Assembly (NCBI RefSeq): GCF_018881575.1
Contig: NZ_JACVQB010000001.1
Coordinates: 792,986-856,985 of the forward strand
Reading direction: 5' to 3'
DNA: 64,000 nt
DNA from: Polynucleobacter sp. UK-Kesae-W10
GTDB lineage: Bacteria; Pseudomonadota; Gammaproteobacteria; Burkholderiales; Burkholderiaceae
Positions 8,272-17,558 of the stretch are shown here, piece by piece. Both the position numbers and the translations under genes were made by a program. Every line of letters begins with the position of its first letter. The first letter of the stretch is position 1. Under the pieces are notes generated by a model. The model was given only the letters and a program-made list of their open reading frames with translations, had not been told where the DNA came from and ran no database searches.

Positions 8272-9746
8272 ATAACTTGTTAGGATTTTTTATCAATACA
8301 CAATCTGAGCTCAATTTGAGTCTACTTCTATTGGCTCACTTCTTGCTAGTAACGTATTTTATTGGCGTCATTATTTCCGTGAGAAGGAATGTTGGTGTAG
8401 CTTTTGCATGGATATTTATTGTGATGACATTCCCTCTGCTGGGAATTGGCTTATATATTTTGATTGGTGAGCGTCCAGTTGGTAGAGCTTTGACTCGGAA
8501 AATTGTTCGCATGAATCGCGAATACGAGAACATTACAAAAATCATGAGGCAGCAATTTATTGGCGACAGAGAGAAGCTGCCTCTTGAGGGTAGGGCCCTC
8601 AGTCTCTTGGCGGAATCTAAGAATGGTTCCCCAGTGGTTGCGGGAAATAAGATTGAGTTGCATACAGACTCTTTAAAGATCTTACAAAATTTTGTTGATG
8701 AAATTAACCAAGCTAAAAAAAGTCTGCATTTAGAGTTCTATATCTGGGCCTTAGGTGGTGATGCGGATCGAGTGTGCGAGGCCTTGATAGTTGCTGCTCA
8801 GCGTGGCGTGGCATGCCGTGTATTGTTGGACTCTTTAGGCAGTAAAGATTGGTTTAAATCCTCTTGGCCTGCGCGTTTTAAGAAGGCGGGCATTCAGGTA
8901 ACAGAAGCTCTCCCTATTCAGGTAGGCCGCTTTCAGTTCAGGCGCGCTGATTTACGACTACATCGAAAGATATTTGTGATTGATGGCGCTGTGGTTTGGA
9001 CTGGAAGTATGAATTTGGTAGACCCCCGAACTTTCAAGCAGGACTCTGGCGTAGGTGAATGGGTGGATGCCATGGTACGCATCGAAGGCCCAGTTGCATC
9101 CCAGTTTGAGCTCACTTTTTCCTTTGACTGGAGTGTTGATAATCCTAAAATTACCCACTTCAATGATCGCCAGCCACCAGTATCACCCCATGAAGGCGGC
9201 GTAATAGCCCAAGAGTTTTCATCAGGCCCGGTATATCGAGACGATATTCTTTATCAAGTGCTGTTGTCTGCGATTATGGATGCGCGTGAAGAGTTAACTA
9301 TCACTACTCCCTATTTTGGTCCTGACGATGGCTTGCTGCAGGCTTTGATGGCGGCGGCTGCTCGTGGTGTCAAGGTGACCTTGATCGTTCCTAAGCTCAA
9401 TGACTCCAAATTGGTTGCTTGGAGCAGTAGAAGTTTCTACGGTGATTTACTGAATGCAGGAGTCGGGATTGCAGAGTTTCATGGAGGTCTACTACACACC
9501 AAGAGCCTGTTAATTGACAAGAGAATTGCCATTTTTGGCTCGGTTAATTTTGATCAACGCAGTCTGCGTTTGAACTTTGAGATTAGCCTCATTGTTTATA
9601 ACAATGAATTTTGCTCTAAGCTTGAAAAATTAATTGAATCTTATTTGCAGCAGTCTGATTTTGTTGATCCAAAAGTTTGGGCAAAGCGACCGCGTTGGCA
9701 TCATTATTTGGAAAATGCTGCGCACTTAACTTCGCCGCTACTTTAG
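8268..9746 (+). CDS. cls: Cardiolipin synthase (phospholipase D family)
   Basis: A 492-residue membrane enzyme that condenses two phosphatidylglycerols into cardiolipin and glycerol. Two N-terminal helices (about 17-40 and 45-65, ending in LIGERPVGRAL) belong to the PLDc_N domain. Two HKD motifs are complete: HRKIFVIDGAVVWTGSMN near residue 230 and HTKSLLIDKRIAIFGSVN near 408. Two helices plus two HKD domains fit ClsA-type architecture, although the YbhP-like neighbour is the one usually found beside clsB. ATG overlaps the upstream TGA, so translation is coupled. The 3' end overlaps the convergent CoA-transferase gene by four bases. Confidence 0.92.
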   Translation: MNNLLGFFINTQSELNLSLLLLAHFLLVTYFIGVIISVRRNVGVAFAWIFIVMTFPLLGIGLYILIGERPVGRALTRKIVRMNREYENITKIMRQQFIGDREKLPLEGRALSLLAESKNGSPVVAGNKIELHTDSLKILQNFVDEINQAKKSLHLEFYIWALGGDADRVCEALIVAAQRGVACRVLLDSLGSKDWFKSSWPARFKKAGIQVTEALPIQVGRFQFRRADLRLHRKIFVIDGAVVWTGSMNLVDPRTFKQDSGVGEWVDAMVRIEGPVASQFELTFSFDWSVDNPKITHFNDRQPPVSPHEGGVIAQEFSSGPVYRDDILYQVLLSAIMDAREELTITTPYFGPDDGLLQALMAAAARGVKVTLIVPKLNDSKLVAWSSRSFYGDLLNAGVGIAEFHGGLLHTKSLLIDKRIAIFGSVNFDQRSLRLNFEISLIVYNNEFCSKLEKLIESYLQQSDFVDPKVWAKRPRWHHYLENAAHLTSPLL

Positions 9747-10927
9747 ATTGCTCCACTTGCACGCATACTGGTAATTTCAGAATCAGCCATACCAATTTCT
9801 CTGAGAATTTGGTCGGTATGTTCGCCAACTGCGGGAATCGCATCCATACGATAGCTATAAGTGCTGTTGAGCCCGGGAGGTAAAAGGGCGGGAATACTAC
9901 CTTCAGACGTATTCACTTGCGTCCAGCGCTCGCGTGCCTTGAGCTGTTGATGCTCCCAGAGACCCTTCATGTCATTGAGGCGCGCATTAGCAATTTGAGC
10001 CTTTTCTAGGCGCGCAATCAGTTGCTCGGTAGTAAGCTTCTGAAAGCAAGCATCAATAATAGCTAGTAGCGCTTCACGCTTTTCATTGCGCTTGAAGTTT
10101 TTATCAAAGCGTTCATCTTGCGCTAGGGTAGGACTTTCTAAAACCACCTCGCAGAATTGAACCCACTCCCGCTCATTTTGTAAGCCCAACATCACTGTTC
10201 CACCATCACCAGCTTTGAATGGTCCGTAAGGATAGATGGTGGCATGAGAGGCGCCATTACGCGGGGGTGGCTCTGCGCCATTAAAGGCGTAGTACATCGG
10301 AAAGCTCATCCATTCGCCTAGCGACTCAAGCATAGACACATCAATGACTGATCCTTTGCCTGTTTTGCCTCTTTGCAAAAGCGCAGCGAGGATATTAGTG
10401 TAGGCATACATCCCGGCGGCAATATCAGCGATTGAATTGCCCGCCTTACTTGGGTTTTCAGGAGTGCCAGTGACTGATAAAAACCCGGCCTCACTTTGAA
10501 TCAGTAAATCGTAGGCTTTCTTGTCCCTGTAGGGACCATTGTTTCCATAACCGGAAATATCACACAGTATTAAGCGAGGATTATCTTTGTGTAGTAGCTC
10601 TGCGGTTAAGCCCATCCGTGCAGCTGCGCCGGGAGCGAGATTTTGAACCAAGACATCAGCCGTTTTGAGTAGGGTATTTAATGCATCTAATGCCGCAGGC
10701 TGTTTTAAATCCAGCGTCAAGCTTTCCTTTGAGCGATTTACCCAAACAAAGTGGGAAGATAAACCTTTAACCTGTTTGTCGTAGGCTCTAGCGAAGTCTC
10801 CACTACCGGGTCGCTCGACTTTAATGACCCTTGCACCAAGATCCGCTAGCTGGCGAGTGCAGAAAGGGGCGGCGATAGCGTGCTCAAGGGAGATAACGGT
10901 AATGCCATCTAAAGGGCGAATGCTCAT
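9743..10927 (-). CDS. CaiB/BaiF (family III) CoA-transferase
   Basis: A 394-residue family III CoA-transferase that moves CoA between carboxylic acids. The N-terminus DGITVISLEHAIAAPFCTRQ and LGARVIKVERPGSGDFAR are family hallmarks, and the catalytic Asp lies in KKAYDLLIQSEAGF. I start at ATG 10927; an upstream TTG at 10933 has no better ribosome site. It follows the acyl-CoA dehydrogenase by 21 bases on the same strand, so the pair probably activates an organic acid to its CoA ester and desaturates it. The substrate cannot be read from the sequence. Confidence 0.88.
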   Translation of the reverse strand: MSIRPLDGITVISLEHAIAAPFCTRQLADLGARVIKVERPGSGDFARAYDKQVKGLSSHFVWVNRSKESLTLDLKQPAALDALNTLLKTADVLVQNLAPGAAARMGLTAELLHKDNPRLILCDISGYGNNGPYRDKKAYDLLIQSEAGFLSVTGTPENPSKAGNSIADIAAGMYAYTNILAALLQRGKTGKGSVIDVSMLESLGEWMSFPMYYAFNGAEPPPRNGASHATIYPYGPFKAGDGGTVMLGLQNEREWVQFCEVVLESPTLAQDERFDKNFKRNEKREALLAIIDACFQKLTTEQLIARLEKAQIANARLNDMKGLWEHQQLKARERWTQVNTSEGSIPALLPPGLNSTYSYRMDAIPAVGEHTDQILREIGMADSEITSMRASGAI

Positions 10928-10948
10928 TTTCAATTTCTAGTGGAGGAA

Positions 10949-12118
10949 TCAGAAGGATCTTGGTAAGCCAAGGATATGCTCGGCCACATAAGAATAGATT
11001 AGGTTTGTCGAGATCGGTGCCACTTGATAGAGGCGGGTCTCTCTAAATTTACGCTCAACATCATATTCATTGGCGAAACCAAAGCCACCATGAGTTTGCA
11101 GGCAAACATTGGCAGCTTCCCAAGAGGCTTTTGCAGCCAAGAATTTCGCCATATTGGCTTCCGGTCCACAAGGCTGATGGTTATCAAAGAGTTCGCATGC
11201 TTTGAAGCGCATCAAATTGGCGGCCTCTGTTTCGATGTAGCAATCGGCAATTGGAAACTGAATCCCTTGGTTTTTACCAATCGGGCGATCAAAAACGACA
11301 CGATCATTGGCGTAGCGTCTAGCGCGATCAATAAACCAGTAGGCATCACCAATACATTCGGCTGCAATGAGTGTACGCTCCGCATTGAGGCCGTCGAGAA
11401 TGTATTTGAAGCCCTGACCTTCAGTGCCAATCAGGTTTTCCGCGGGGATTTCTAGGTTATCGAAGAATACTTCATTGGTTTCATGGTTGACCATATTGGC
11501 AATTGGTCTTACTTCCATGCCTTTGCCGATCGCATCTGCTAGGTTGACGATGAAAATTGACATGCCTTCAGATTTGCGCTGCACTTCACTAATCGGAGTA
11601 GTGCGGGCCAATAAAATCATCAGGTCGGAGTGCTGAATGCGTGAGATCCAAACTTTTTGTCCGTTGACAACATACTTATCACCTTTTTTAACGGCGGTAG
11701 TTTTGAGTTTGGTGGTATCGGTGCCTGTTGTAGGTTCGGTGACTGCCATACTCTGAAGACGCAATTCTCCCGTAGCAATCTTTGGCAGATACATTTTTTT
11801 CTGCGCTTCAGAGCCGTGTCGTAAGAGAGTGCCCATGTTGTACATCTGACCATGACATGAGCCAGAGTTTCCGCCAGAGAAATTGATCTCTTCCATGATG
11901 ACTGAGGCTTCAGCCAAGCCCAATCCTGAACCACCATATTCTTCGGGAATTAAGGCGGCTAGCCAGCCTGCTTCCGTCATGGCCCTTACGAAAGCTTCTG
12001 GATAGTCGCGCTCATGATCAATTTTTTGCCAATAGGCGGAGTCAAAATTGCCGCACAGGTCACGTAAAGCCTCGCGCATATCTTGATATTGATCTGGCTT
12101 CGGAATGGGGTGATTCAT
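10949..12118 (-). CDS. Acyl-CoA dehydrogenase
   Basis: A 389-residue flavoenzyme of the acyl-CoA dehydrogenase family. The N-terminal helical domain includes IPEEYGGSGLGLAEASVIME; the middle domain has MAVTEPTTGTDTTKLKTTA (FAD-binding TEPxxGSD-like, here TGTD); the C-terminal domain has LQTHGGFGFANEYDVERKFR. Where many family members carry the catalytic Glu in a YEGT motif near the C-terminus, this protein has LYQVAPIST, so the base must lie elsewhere or the subfamily differs. It is the first gene of a two-gene operon with the CoA-transferase and likely feeds electrons to ETF. Substrate unknown. Confidence 0.9.
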   Translation of the reverse strand: MNHPIPKPDQYQDMREALRDLCGNFDSAYWQKIDHERDYPEAFVRAMTEAGWLAALIPEEYGGSGLGLAEASVIMEEINFSGGNSGSCHGQMYNMGTLLRHGSEAQKKMYLPKIATGELRLQSMAVTEPTTGTDTTKLKTTAVKKGDKYVVNGQKVWISRIQHSDLMILLARTTPISEVQRKSEGMSIFIVNLADAIGKGMEVRPIANMVNHETNEVFFDNLEIPAENLIGTEGQGFKYILDGLNAERTLIAAECIGDAYWFIDRARRYANDRVVFDRPIGKNQGIQFPIADCYIETEAANLMRFKACELFDNHQPCGPEANMAKFLAAKASWEAANVCLQTHGGFGFANEYDVERKFRETRLYQVAPISTNLIYSYVAEHILGLPRSF

Positions 12119-12186
12119 AGATGTCTCGTTTTAATGGAAAAAGGGCTATTTATTGCCGTACACCCCTTAGTTTAAGCAAGAAATGA

Positions 12187-12200
12187 ATTTCCTGGGAAAT
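12187..12200. promoter_or_regulatory. Palindrome ATTTCC-TG-GGAAAT in divergent promoter gap
   Basis: A perfect 6+6 inverted repeat with two-base spacer lies 69 bases before the acyl-CoA dehydrogenase start, in the 199-base gap shared with the yqaA-like gene. It could be an operator for a dimeric regulator, but no regulator gene is adjacent. I see nothing else of note in this gap. Confidence 0.25.
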
Positions 12201-12317
12201 GAGAAAAACAGGGCAAAATAGCTCAAATGCGAACGAATACCTCATCTATCAATTCAATCAGGAAAGTTTGCTCATGCAAATCCTAAAACAGCAAATGACT
12301 CCTGGAGTGTCTGCCTA

Positions 12318-12821
12318 GTGGAACACGCGCTGGCACATTTTTTTGATTGGTTTGGTCTGCCTTCGGTAGGTCTGCCTGCGGTCTTTATTAGCGCTTTTGT
12401 TTCGGCAACTCTGCTACCGGTAGGCTCTGAGCCAATTCTGTTTGGCTACATCTCCCTTAATCCGCACCTCTATTGGCTGGCAATCGTCGTAGCGACCATT
12501 GGTAATACGCTAGGAGGCATGTTGGATTGGTGGCTTGGCCTAATAGCCCGCAGGAGTATGAAGTCGGTTGGCGAGCCCAAAGATGCGCGTCTTAAGAACT
12601 GGCTAGAGGCTTGGGGACCCAAGATTTTATTGCTCTCTTGGTTGCCTGGGTTTGGGGATCCCCTCTGCCTTGCTGCGGGATGGTTAAAGTTGGCTTGGCA
12701 ACCTTGCCTGATCTATATGTTTATCGGCAAACTTTTGCGCTACCTGACGCTCACTTGGCTGTTGACCTTGGTGCCCGATAGCTTTTGGCACCAATTAGGT
12801 CACTGGTTGCATCTGATTTAA
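12318..12821 (+). CDS. YqaA-family (DedA/SNARE-associated-like) membrane protein
   Basis: A 167-residue inner-membrane protein. GLPAVFISAFVSATLLPVGSE, the Gly-rich GNTLGGMLDWWLG, and GDPLCLAAGWLKL are characteristic of the YqaA branch of the DedA/VTT superfamily, which is linked to lipid flipping or membrane homeostasis. About four hydrophobic segments are visible. The start is GTG at 12318 with GGAG at 12304-12307; no in-frame ATG gives the family N-terminus. It stands alone on the plus strand and converges with livF nine bases downstream, without an obvious terminator between them. Confidence 0.82.
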   Translation: MEHALAHFFDWFGLPSVGLPAVFISAFVSATLLPVGSEPILFGYISLNPHLYWLAIVVATIGNTLGGMLDWWLGLIARRSMKSVGEPKDARLKNWLEAWGPKILLLSWLPGFGDPLCLAAGWLKLAWQPCLIYMFIGKLLRYLTLTWLLTLVPDSFWHQLGHWLHLI

Positions 12822-12829
12822 ATACCTTA

Positions 12830-13534
12830 TTACACCGCGCAATACTTTTGTTGAATCTCGTCATTGTTTAATAAGTTTTGGGCGGTGTCATGGAATACGA
12901 TTTCACCCTGATCCAAAATATAAGCACGGTCAGAAATCTTGAGCGCCTGCTGAACATTTTGCTCTACCAATAAGATAGTTAAGCCTTGCTGCTTTAATTT
13001 CGCAAAAAGATCAAACATTTCCTCTACTAGTACCGGCATGATCCCTTCAGAAGGTTCATCCAACAGAATTACTTTAGGCTTTGCAATCATGGCACGAGCA
13101 ATCGCCAGCATTTGTTGCTCGCCGCCAGACATAGAAGTGCCATCTTGATGCAAGCGCTCTTTGAGTCTTGGGAAGGTTTCTGCAATCTCATCCACTAAGG
13201 CGGCCATGTCGCCACGATTCTTCTGAGCAATCACGCCTAACTCAAGATTCTCTTTCACGGTTAGCCCAGGGACGATGCGGCGGTCCTCTGGAACATATGC
13301 GAGCCCGAGATGAAAGCGATCATGCGCTGGTAGGTCTAAAAAAGACCTGCCATCGATAGTGGCCTTACCCTGACGCTTTGAGAGGAGACCCATGAGCGAG
13401 CGCAGGGTAGTGGTTTTGCCAGCGCCATTGCGACCCATCAAGGTCACAATTTCTCCCTTATTGACCTCTAAAGATACGCCCTGTAGAACGTGGCTACGGT
13501 CATACCAGGCATTTAAATTTTCAATATGCAACAT
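12830..13534 (-). CDS. livF: Branched-chain-type ABC importer, ATPase LivF
   Basis: A 234-residue ATPase of the hydrophobic amino-acid (HAAT) family. Walker A GRNGAGKTT, signature MSGGEQQML, Walker B VILLDEPSEGIMP and switch LLVEQNVQ all match LivF. It is the last gene of an importer run (binding protein, H, M, G, F) on the minus strand, following livG by 14 bases. HAAT importers carry branched amino acids but also aromatic acids, amides and urea. The link to a monooxygenase and TetR gene upstream suggests a catabolic substrate rather than leucine. Confidence 0.92.
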   Translation of the reverse strand: MLHIENLNAWYDRSHVLQGVSLEVNKGEIVTLMGRNGAGKTTTLRSLMGLLSKRQGKATIDGRSFLDLPAHDRFHLGLAYVPEDRRIVPGLTVKENLELGVIAQKNRGDMAALVDEIAETFPRLKERLHQDGTSMSGGEQQMLAIARAMIAKPKVILLDEPSEGIMPVLVEEMFDLFAKLKQQGLTILLVEQNVQQALKISDRAYILDQGEIVFHDTAQNLLNNDEIQQKYCAV

Positions 13535-13548
13535 AGGTGACTTTCAAA

Positions 13549-14304
13549 TTAACCTTGGCCTAGGTACACGCGACGTACCTCAGCATTATTTTGGATTTCT
13601 TCTGGCGTACCTTCAGCCAAGAACTCGCCATGATGAAGAACAATGATGCGTTTGCATAAGCCCATAATGAGTTTCATCTTATGCTCCACTAAAATCACAG
13701 TGCGCTCACTGGCCAATGTGCGAATGAGCTCCATCATGACCAAGGTTTCTTCAGGAGACATACCTGCGGTAGGCTCATCAAGTAGCAATAAACTGGGATT
13801 GCAGGCTAAGGCCATCGCAATTTCTAAAGCGCGCTGCTGACCATGGGCCAGATCACCCGTTTTCTTATTTCGTAGATGTTCTAAATTGACTCGATGCAAC
13901 AGCTGGTCGGCAATTTCAATTGGCCCTGGGTAGCTTTGAGCATTACGTAAAAAGTTATAGCGTGCTGTTTCCATTTGAGCAGCTACACGGACATTCTCGT
14001 GAACGCTTAATTGCTTAAAGACGTTCGTAATTTGAAAGCTTTTAGAGATGCCGATGCGAGCGAACTCATATTGCTGCATCCCAGTAATATCTTTACCGTT
14101 AAAGAGGATCTGTCCACTTGTTGGGGGGAAGGCACCACTTAAAACGTTGAAGAATGTGCTTTTGCCAGCGCCATTGGGACCAATAATTGCCGTTAATGTG
14201 CCGGGCATAAAGCTGGTAGAAACGTTTTGTAGTGCCTTGAATTTCCCAAAGCTCTTGCTGACGTTACGCGCCTCTAGAATGGGGGTTGTGCTGACGCTAT
14301 TCAT
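13549..14304 (-). CDS. livG: Branched-chain-type ABC importer, ATPase LivG
   Basis: A 251-residue ATPase partner of LivF. Walker A is GPNGAGKST, the divergent signature is LAHGQQRAL, Walker B is LLLLDEPTAGMSP, and the switch is ILVEHKMKL. The longer insert (GKDITGMQQYEFARIGIS) and C-terminus EVRRVYLGQG are LivG features. The start ATG at 14304 overlaps the livM stop by one base, so translation is coupled. The ATP-binding pair energises uptake across the inner membrane from the periplasmic binding protein encoded at 16247-17482. Confidence 0.92.
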   Translation of the reverse strand: MNSVSTTPILEARNVSKSFGKFKALQNVSTSFMPGTLTAIIGPNGAGKSTFFNVLSGAFPPTSGQILFNGKDITGMQQYEFARIGISKSFQITNVFKQLSVHENVRVAAQMETARYNFLRNAQSYPGPIEIADQLLHRVNLEHLRNKKTGDLAHGQQRALEIAMALACNPSLLLLDEPTAGMSPEETLVMMELIRTLASERTVILVEHKMKLIMGLCKRIIVLHHGEFLAEGTPEEIQNNAEVRRVYLGQG

Positions 14305-15278
14305 TATTTGGAATCCTGATTAATTGACAGCTTGCTCAGAATGGTTCCCCAGATACCCTTTGGGAAGAACAATACAAAGAACATAAATACCAAGCCGACT
14401 ACCGCCATCCAATGTTTTGTAAAGGTTGTCACGACATCTTCGAGATAGAGCATGACAGCTGCACCCACAAAAGGACCAAAGAAGGTGCCCATACCACCCA
14501 AAATGCTCATCATGACGGCTTGGCCAGATTGCAAGTAGTGCAAGGAGTCAATTGGCACGATGGATAGGTGTAGGGCACGCAGTGAGCCTGCTAGGCCACA
14601 AATGGCTGCTGACAATACAAACACAAGCAACTTTGTTTTTGCGACATCAAAACCACAGGCTGCAGCACGCTTTTCGTTTTCCCGAATCGCCTCCATTACC
14701 GCGCCAAGCGGGGAGTTGAGGATGCGTGAAATCAGCCAAATGGCCGCCACTACAAACACCAGAATGATGTAGTACTTCACCAGGGGGTTGAGAAAATCTA
14801 TTGGGATCCCAAAAATATTGAATGAGTCAACGCGTACGCCGCGTAAACCATTTTCTCCGCCGGTAAAACTTTCTGCTTTGTAGAAGATGTAATACACGAT
14901 CTGGCCGAGGGCTAAGGTCACCATAGAGAAGTAAATTCCTCGTGTACGGATTGCTAAGAAGCCCATGATCAATCCGCCAATTGCCGCACCCACCACGCCT
15001 ACTAGAATTGCTGTACCCCAAGGCATGCCATAGTGCACGATGCCAATGCCAGTGAGATAGCCACCAATTCCCAGGAATGCGGCATGACCAAAAGAAAGTA
15101 GCCCCATGTAACCAAAGAGCAAATTAAAGCCCATGGCAAAGAGGCCAAAGATCAAAATATTGATTGCTAAAGCCTCATAGGGCATCACAAATGGGAAGAT
15201 GGCCAAGAAGAGGGCGCTCGCTAAGACGCGATGACGAGCAATGAGTTGAATAAATGAATTCATATAGATTCGGGGCAT
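14304..15278 (-). CDS. livM: Branched-chain-type ABC importer, permease LivM
   Basis: A 324-residue inner-membrane permease with about nine hydrophobic segments. GFNLLFGYMGLLSFGHAAFLGIG is split here as the LivM signature GYMGLLSFGHAAFLG near residue 60, and the coupling loop reads SPLGAVMEAIRENEKRAAACG. The start ATG at 15278 shares its first base with the livH stop (TAATG), which supports this start; MNSFIQ at 15263 is an in-frame alternative. It forms the transmembrane channel with LivH. The C-terminus ends GTILSKLSINQDSK. Confidence 0.92.
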   Translation of the reverse strand: MPRIYMNSFIQLIARHRVLASALFLAIFPFVMPYEALAINILIFGLFAMGFNLLFGYMGLLSFGHAAFLGIGGYLTGIGIVHYGMPWGTAILVGVVGAAIGGLIMGFLAIRTRGIYFSMVTLALGQIVYYIFYKAESFTGGENGLRGVRVDSFNIFGIPIDFLNPLVKYYIILVFVVAAIWLISRILNSPLGAVMEAIRENEKRAAACGFDVAKTKLLVFVLSAAICGLAGSLRALHLSIVPIDSLHYLQSGQAVMMSILGGMGTFFGPFVGAAVMLYLEDVVTTFTKHWMAVVGLVFMFFVLFFPKGIWGTILSKLSINQDSK

Positions 15279-16162
15279 TAGCCCATCGCCCCCGCTTTAC
15301 CAAAAAGGCCTTGTGGACGAATTAATAAGACCACTGCCATTAATACAAAAATAGAAAGCTCCGCCAAATCTGGAAAGAAAAGAGAGGTCATGCTGTAAAC
15401 GACCCCTACCAATAAGCCGGCAATGACAGCGCCGACAGGAGAACCCATTCCGCCAACTACGGTCACCACAAAAGACTCAGCCAGAATCGGAATCCCCATT
15501 TCAGGATTGACGGAGCGAGTAGGAGAGGCCAGGATTCCGGAGAGACCCGCAATTGCGCAACCTAAGCCAAATACCAGAAGCCAAACCTTGGCAATATCAA
15601 CGCCTAACACTTTGACAATTTCTTGATCAGCGGCGCCTGCTTTAATGATTAAGCCATAACGCGTCTTTTGAATTAAATACCAAACGCCAAAAATAATGAT
15701 GGCAGTAGCGCCAATTAAAAAGAGTCTGTATTTTGGAAAATATCCAAAGCCTACGTTTACCGTTCCACTCAAACCATCTGGAGTGATAGATGGCAAGCCT
15801 TCAATACCAAAGGTGATGCGCATGACTTCAATCAAAACATATGACAAGCCAAAGGTCAGTAGTAGCGGGTAATCAAGACCGCGTCCATATAGGGGTCTGA
15901 CCAAGAAACGCTCGGTCAATAAGCCAAGACATCCAGTCAATACAGGTGTTAGCACTAGGCTAAACCAAAAGTTACCAGTCACGCCCAGGAAGTAAACGCC
16001 TAGAAAGGCGCCAACCATAAAGAATGCGCCATGCGCAAAATTCACTACGTTGAGCATGCCAAAAATGAGGCATAAGCCAAGCGCTAGGAGGGCATAAATA
16101 CTACCTAAGGCAATGCCTGTCAGTAGTTGCATGCATAAAAGTTCGAATGTCAGACCAGTCAT
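15278..16162 (-). CDS. livH: Branched-chain-type ABC importer, permease LivH
   Basis: A 294-residue permease with about eight hydrophobic segments. GIALGSIYALLALGLCLIFG and MLNVVNFAHGAFFMVGAF are the LivH N-terminal signature, and the Gly-rich VVGGMGSPVGAVIAGLLVGV is the conserved C-terminal motif. It pairs with LivM. It lies 84 bases downstream of the binding-protein gene, a gap large enough for an mRNA processing site; GGGGAGTGG-type inverted bases there (GGGGAGT near 16200 and ACTCCCC near 16178 on the plus strand) could fold and may lower expression of membrane genes relative to the binding protein. Confidence 0.92.
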   Translation of the reverse strand: MTGLTFELLCMQLLTGIALGSIYALLALGLCLIFGMLNVVNFAHGAFFMVGAFLGVYFLGVTGNFWFSLVLTPVLTGCLGLLTERFLVRPLYGRGLDYPLLLTFGLSYVLIEVMRITFGIEGLPSITPDGLSGTVNVGFGYFPKYRLFLIGATAIIIFGVWYLIQKTRYGLIIKAGAADQEIVKVLGVDIAKVWLLVFGLGCAIAGLSGILASPTRSVNPEMGIPILAESFVVTVVGGMGSPVGAVIAGLLVGVVYSMTSLFFPDLAELSIFVLMAVVLLIRPQGLFGKAGAMG

Positions 16163-16246
16163 AAATGTACTCAGAAAAACTCCCCAAAGCGACTAGCAAT
16201 GGGGAGTGGTTCAGGGGAAATCGGGTGATCTCCCCTGATTTTTACA

Positions 16247-17482
16247 TTAGGCTTTGTGGCCCAGCTCTGCGCAGGTGCGCATATTTTTCTCAGTAGTAGG
16301 TTCAATCGTCAAAATATTGAAGACGTCATACTTATCTTTCATATTCTTAGATTTGGACTCTACGATGATGACAGTTTGAACCGCTTGGTGGTCGCACTTG
16401 CGGTAGTACTCAGGACCCTTGTACCAGTCGTACTTTAAGTTCTCCATTGCGGAGACCACTTTCATGGTGTCTGTCGACTTAGCAATCTTGATGGATGCTA
16501 ATACGCTCTTAATGCCGGCATAACCTAATGCACCGTAGTCTGATGGAACTGAGCCGTTATACATTTTGCGGAACGCATCATTGAAGGTTTTGGCGGTAGG
16601 AATACGATCCTCAAGACCCCAGTAATAACCTGTACCACCAAGAATGCCCTCGAAAGCTTCTGGGCCACCCGCTAAGCGAGAGGTATAGAGCAATACAGGC
16701 GTAACAATCTTCATGCTCGATTTGAGACCAAAGTCAGTGCATTGCTTGGCTGCATTCACTAAGTCACGTCCAAAGTTACAGAGCACCAAAATATCTGGGT
16801 TCAATGCCTTGATGCGTGGCAAGAAGGCAGAGTAATCTGAGGCACCAAGCGGATGACGAATATCTGCCAGGGTAGTTGCACCTAATTCTTTACCGGCACG
16901 TTCAAAGGCGCGCACCATTTCATGGCCATAGGCGTAGTCAGCGGTCAAAAAGACAATCTTTTTGCCATAGCGGGGGATGGAGTAACGAGCAACAGCACCA
17001 GCAGTCATTGTCGGGTTCAATGATTCGTGGAATGTGTAAACGCTCCAATCTTTTGCTTCATTAATCGCATCAGATTGGCTGATAGAGTTAAAGAGCACTT
17101 TACGTTCTTTACATACTGCATTGATAGATAGTTGGGTTGCTGCAGAAAGAGAGCCAACGACAAAGTTCACTTTATCTTTTTCAATCAATTCGAGCGTGCG
17201 AGTTGCCGCTTCGCCTGGATTGAGCTTGTCATCGCGTACCAAGAGCTCAGCTTTGCGGCCATTAAAGCCGCCAGCATCATTGAATTCTTTGATGGCAAGT
17301 TCCGCAGCTTTCACTTGATCTTGCGCTTCCGCAGAAAAAGGACCTGTTAAAGGAGTTGGGAAACCAATCTTGATCGTATCTGCTTGCGCATTGGCTACGT
17401 TCAACCAGAGTGGTGTGCTAGCAGCGGCAGCACCACCAATCAACATCTTTCTTCTTGTTTGATTCGTTACTTTTTGTTTCAT
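16247..17482 (-). CDS. Branched-chain-type ABC importer, periplasmic binding protein (Tat-like signal)
   Basis: A 411-residue type-I periplasmic binding protein (Peripla_BP_6). The signal contains a twin-arginine motif (QTRRKMLIGGAAAAS), so export could be through Tat, with processing near VANAQA. IKIGFPTPLTGPFSAEAQ opens the mature ligand-binding domain, and FVVGSLSAATQLSINAVC is the usual hinge-proximal motif. I start at ATG 17482, with GGAGG at 17491-17495. It is larger than LivK and resembles binding proteins for aromatic acids or amides, but the ligand cannot be named. Operon position between the FAD monooxygenase and livH points to uptake of the substrate of that enzyme set. Confidence 0.88.
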   Translation of the reverse strand: MKQKVTNQTRRKMLIGGAAAASTPLWLNVANAQADTIKIGFPTPLTGPFSAEAQDQVKAAELAIKEFNDAGGFNGRKAELLVRDDKLNPGEAATRTLELIEKDKVNFVVGSLSAATQLSINAVCKERKVLFNSISQSDAINEAKDWSVYTFHESLNPTMTAGAVARYSIPRYGKKIVFLTADYAYGHEMVRAFERAGKELGATTLADIRHPLGASDYSAFLPRIKALNPDILVLCNFGRDLVNAAKQCTDFGLKSSMKIVTPVLLYTSRLAGGPEAFEGILGGTGYYWGLEDRIPTAKTFNDAFRKMYNGSVPSDYGALGYAGIKSVLASIKIAKSTDTMKVVSAMENLKYDWYKGPEYYRKCDHQAVQTVIIVESKSKNMKDKYDVFNILTIEPTTEKNMRTCAELGHKA

Positions 17483-17558
17483 GGTTGTCTCCTCCATATA
17501 AAACTTTGTTTAAATAAGAATGCTTTTTTGTTTCACAAATCTTAACTGAATGCGCTTG

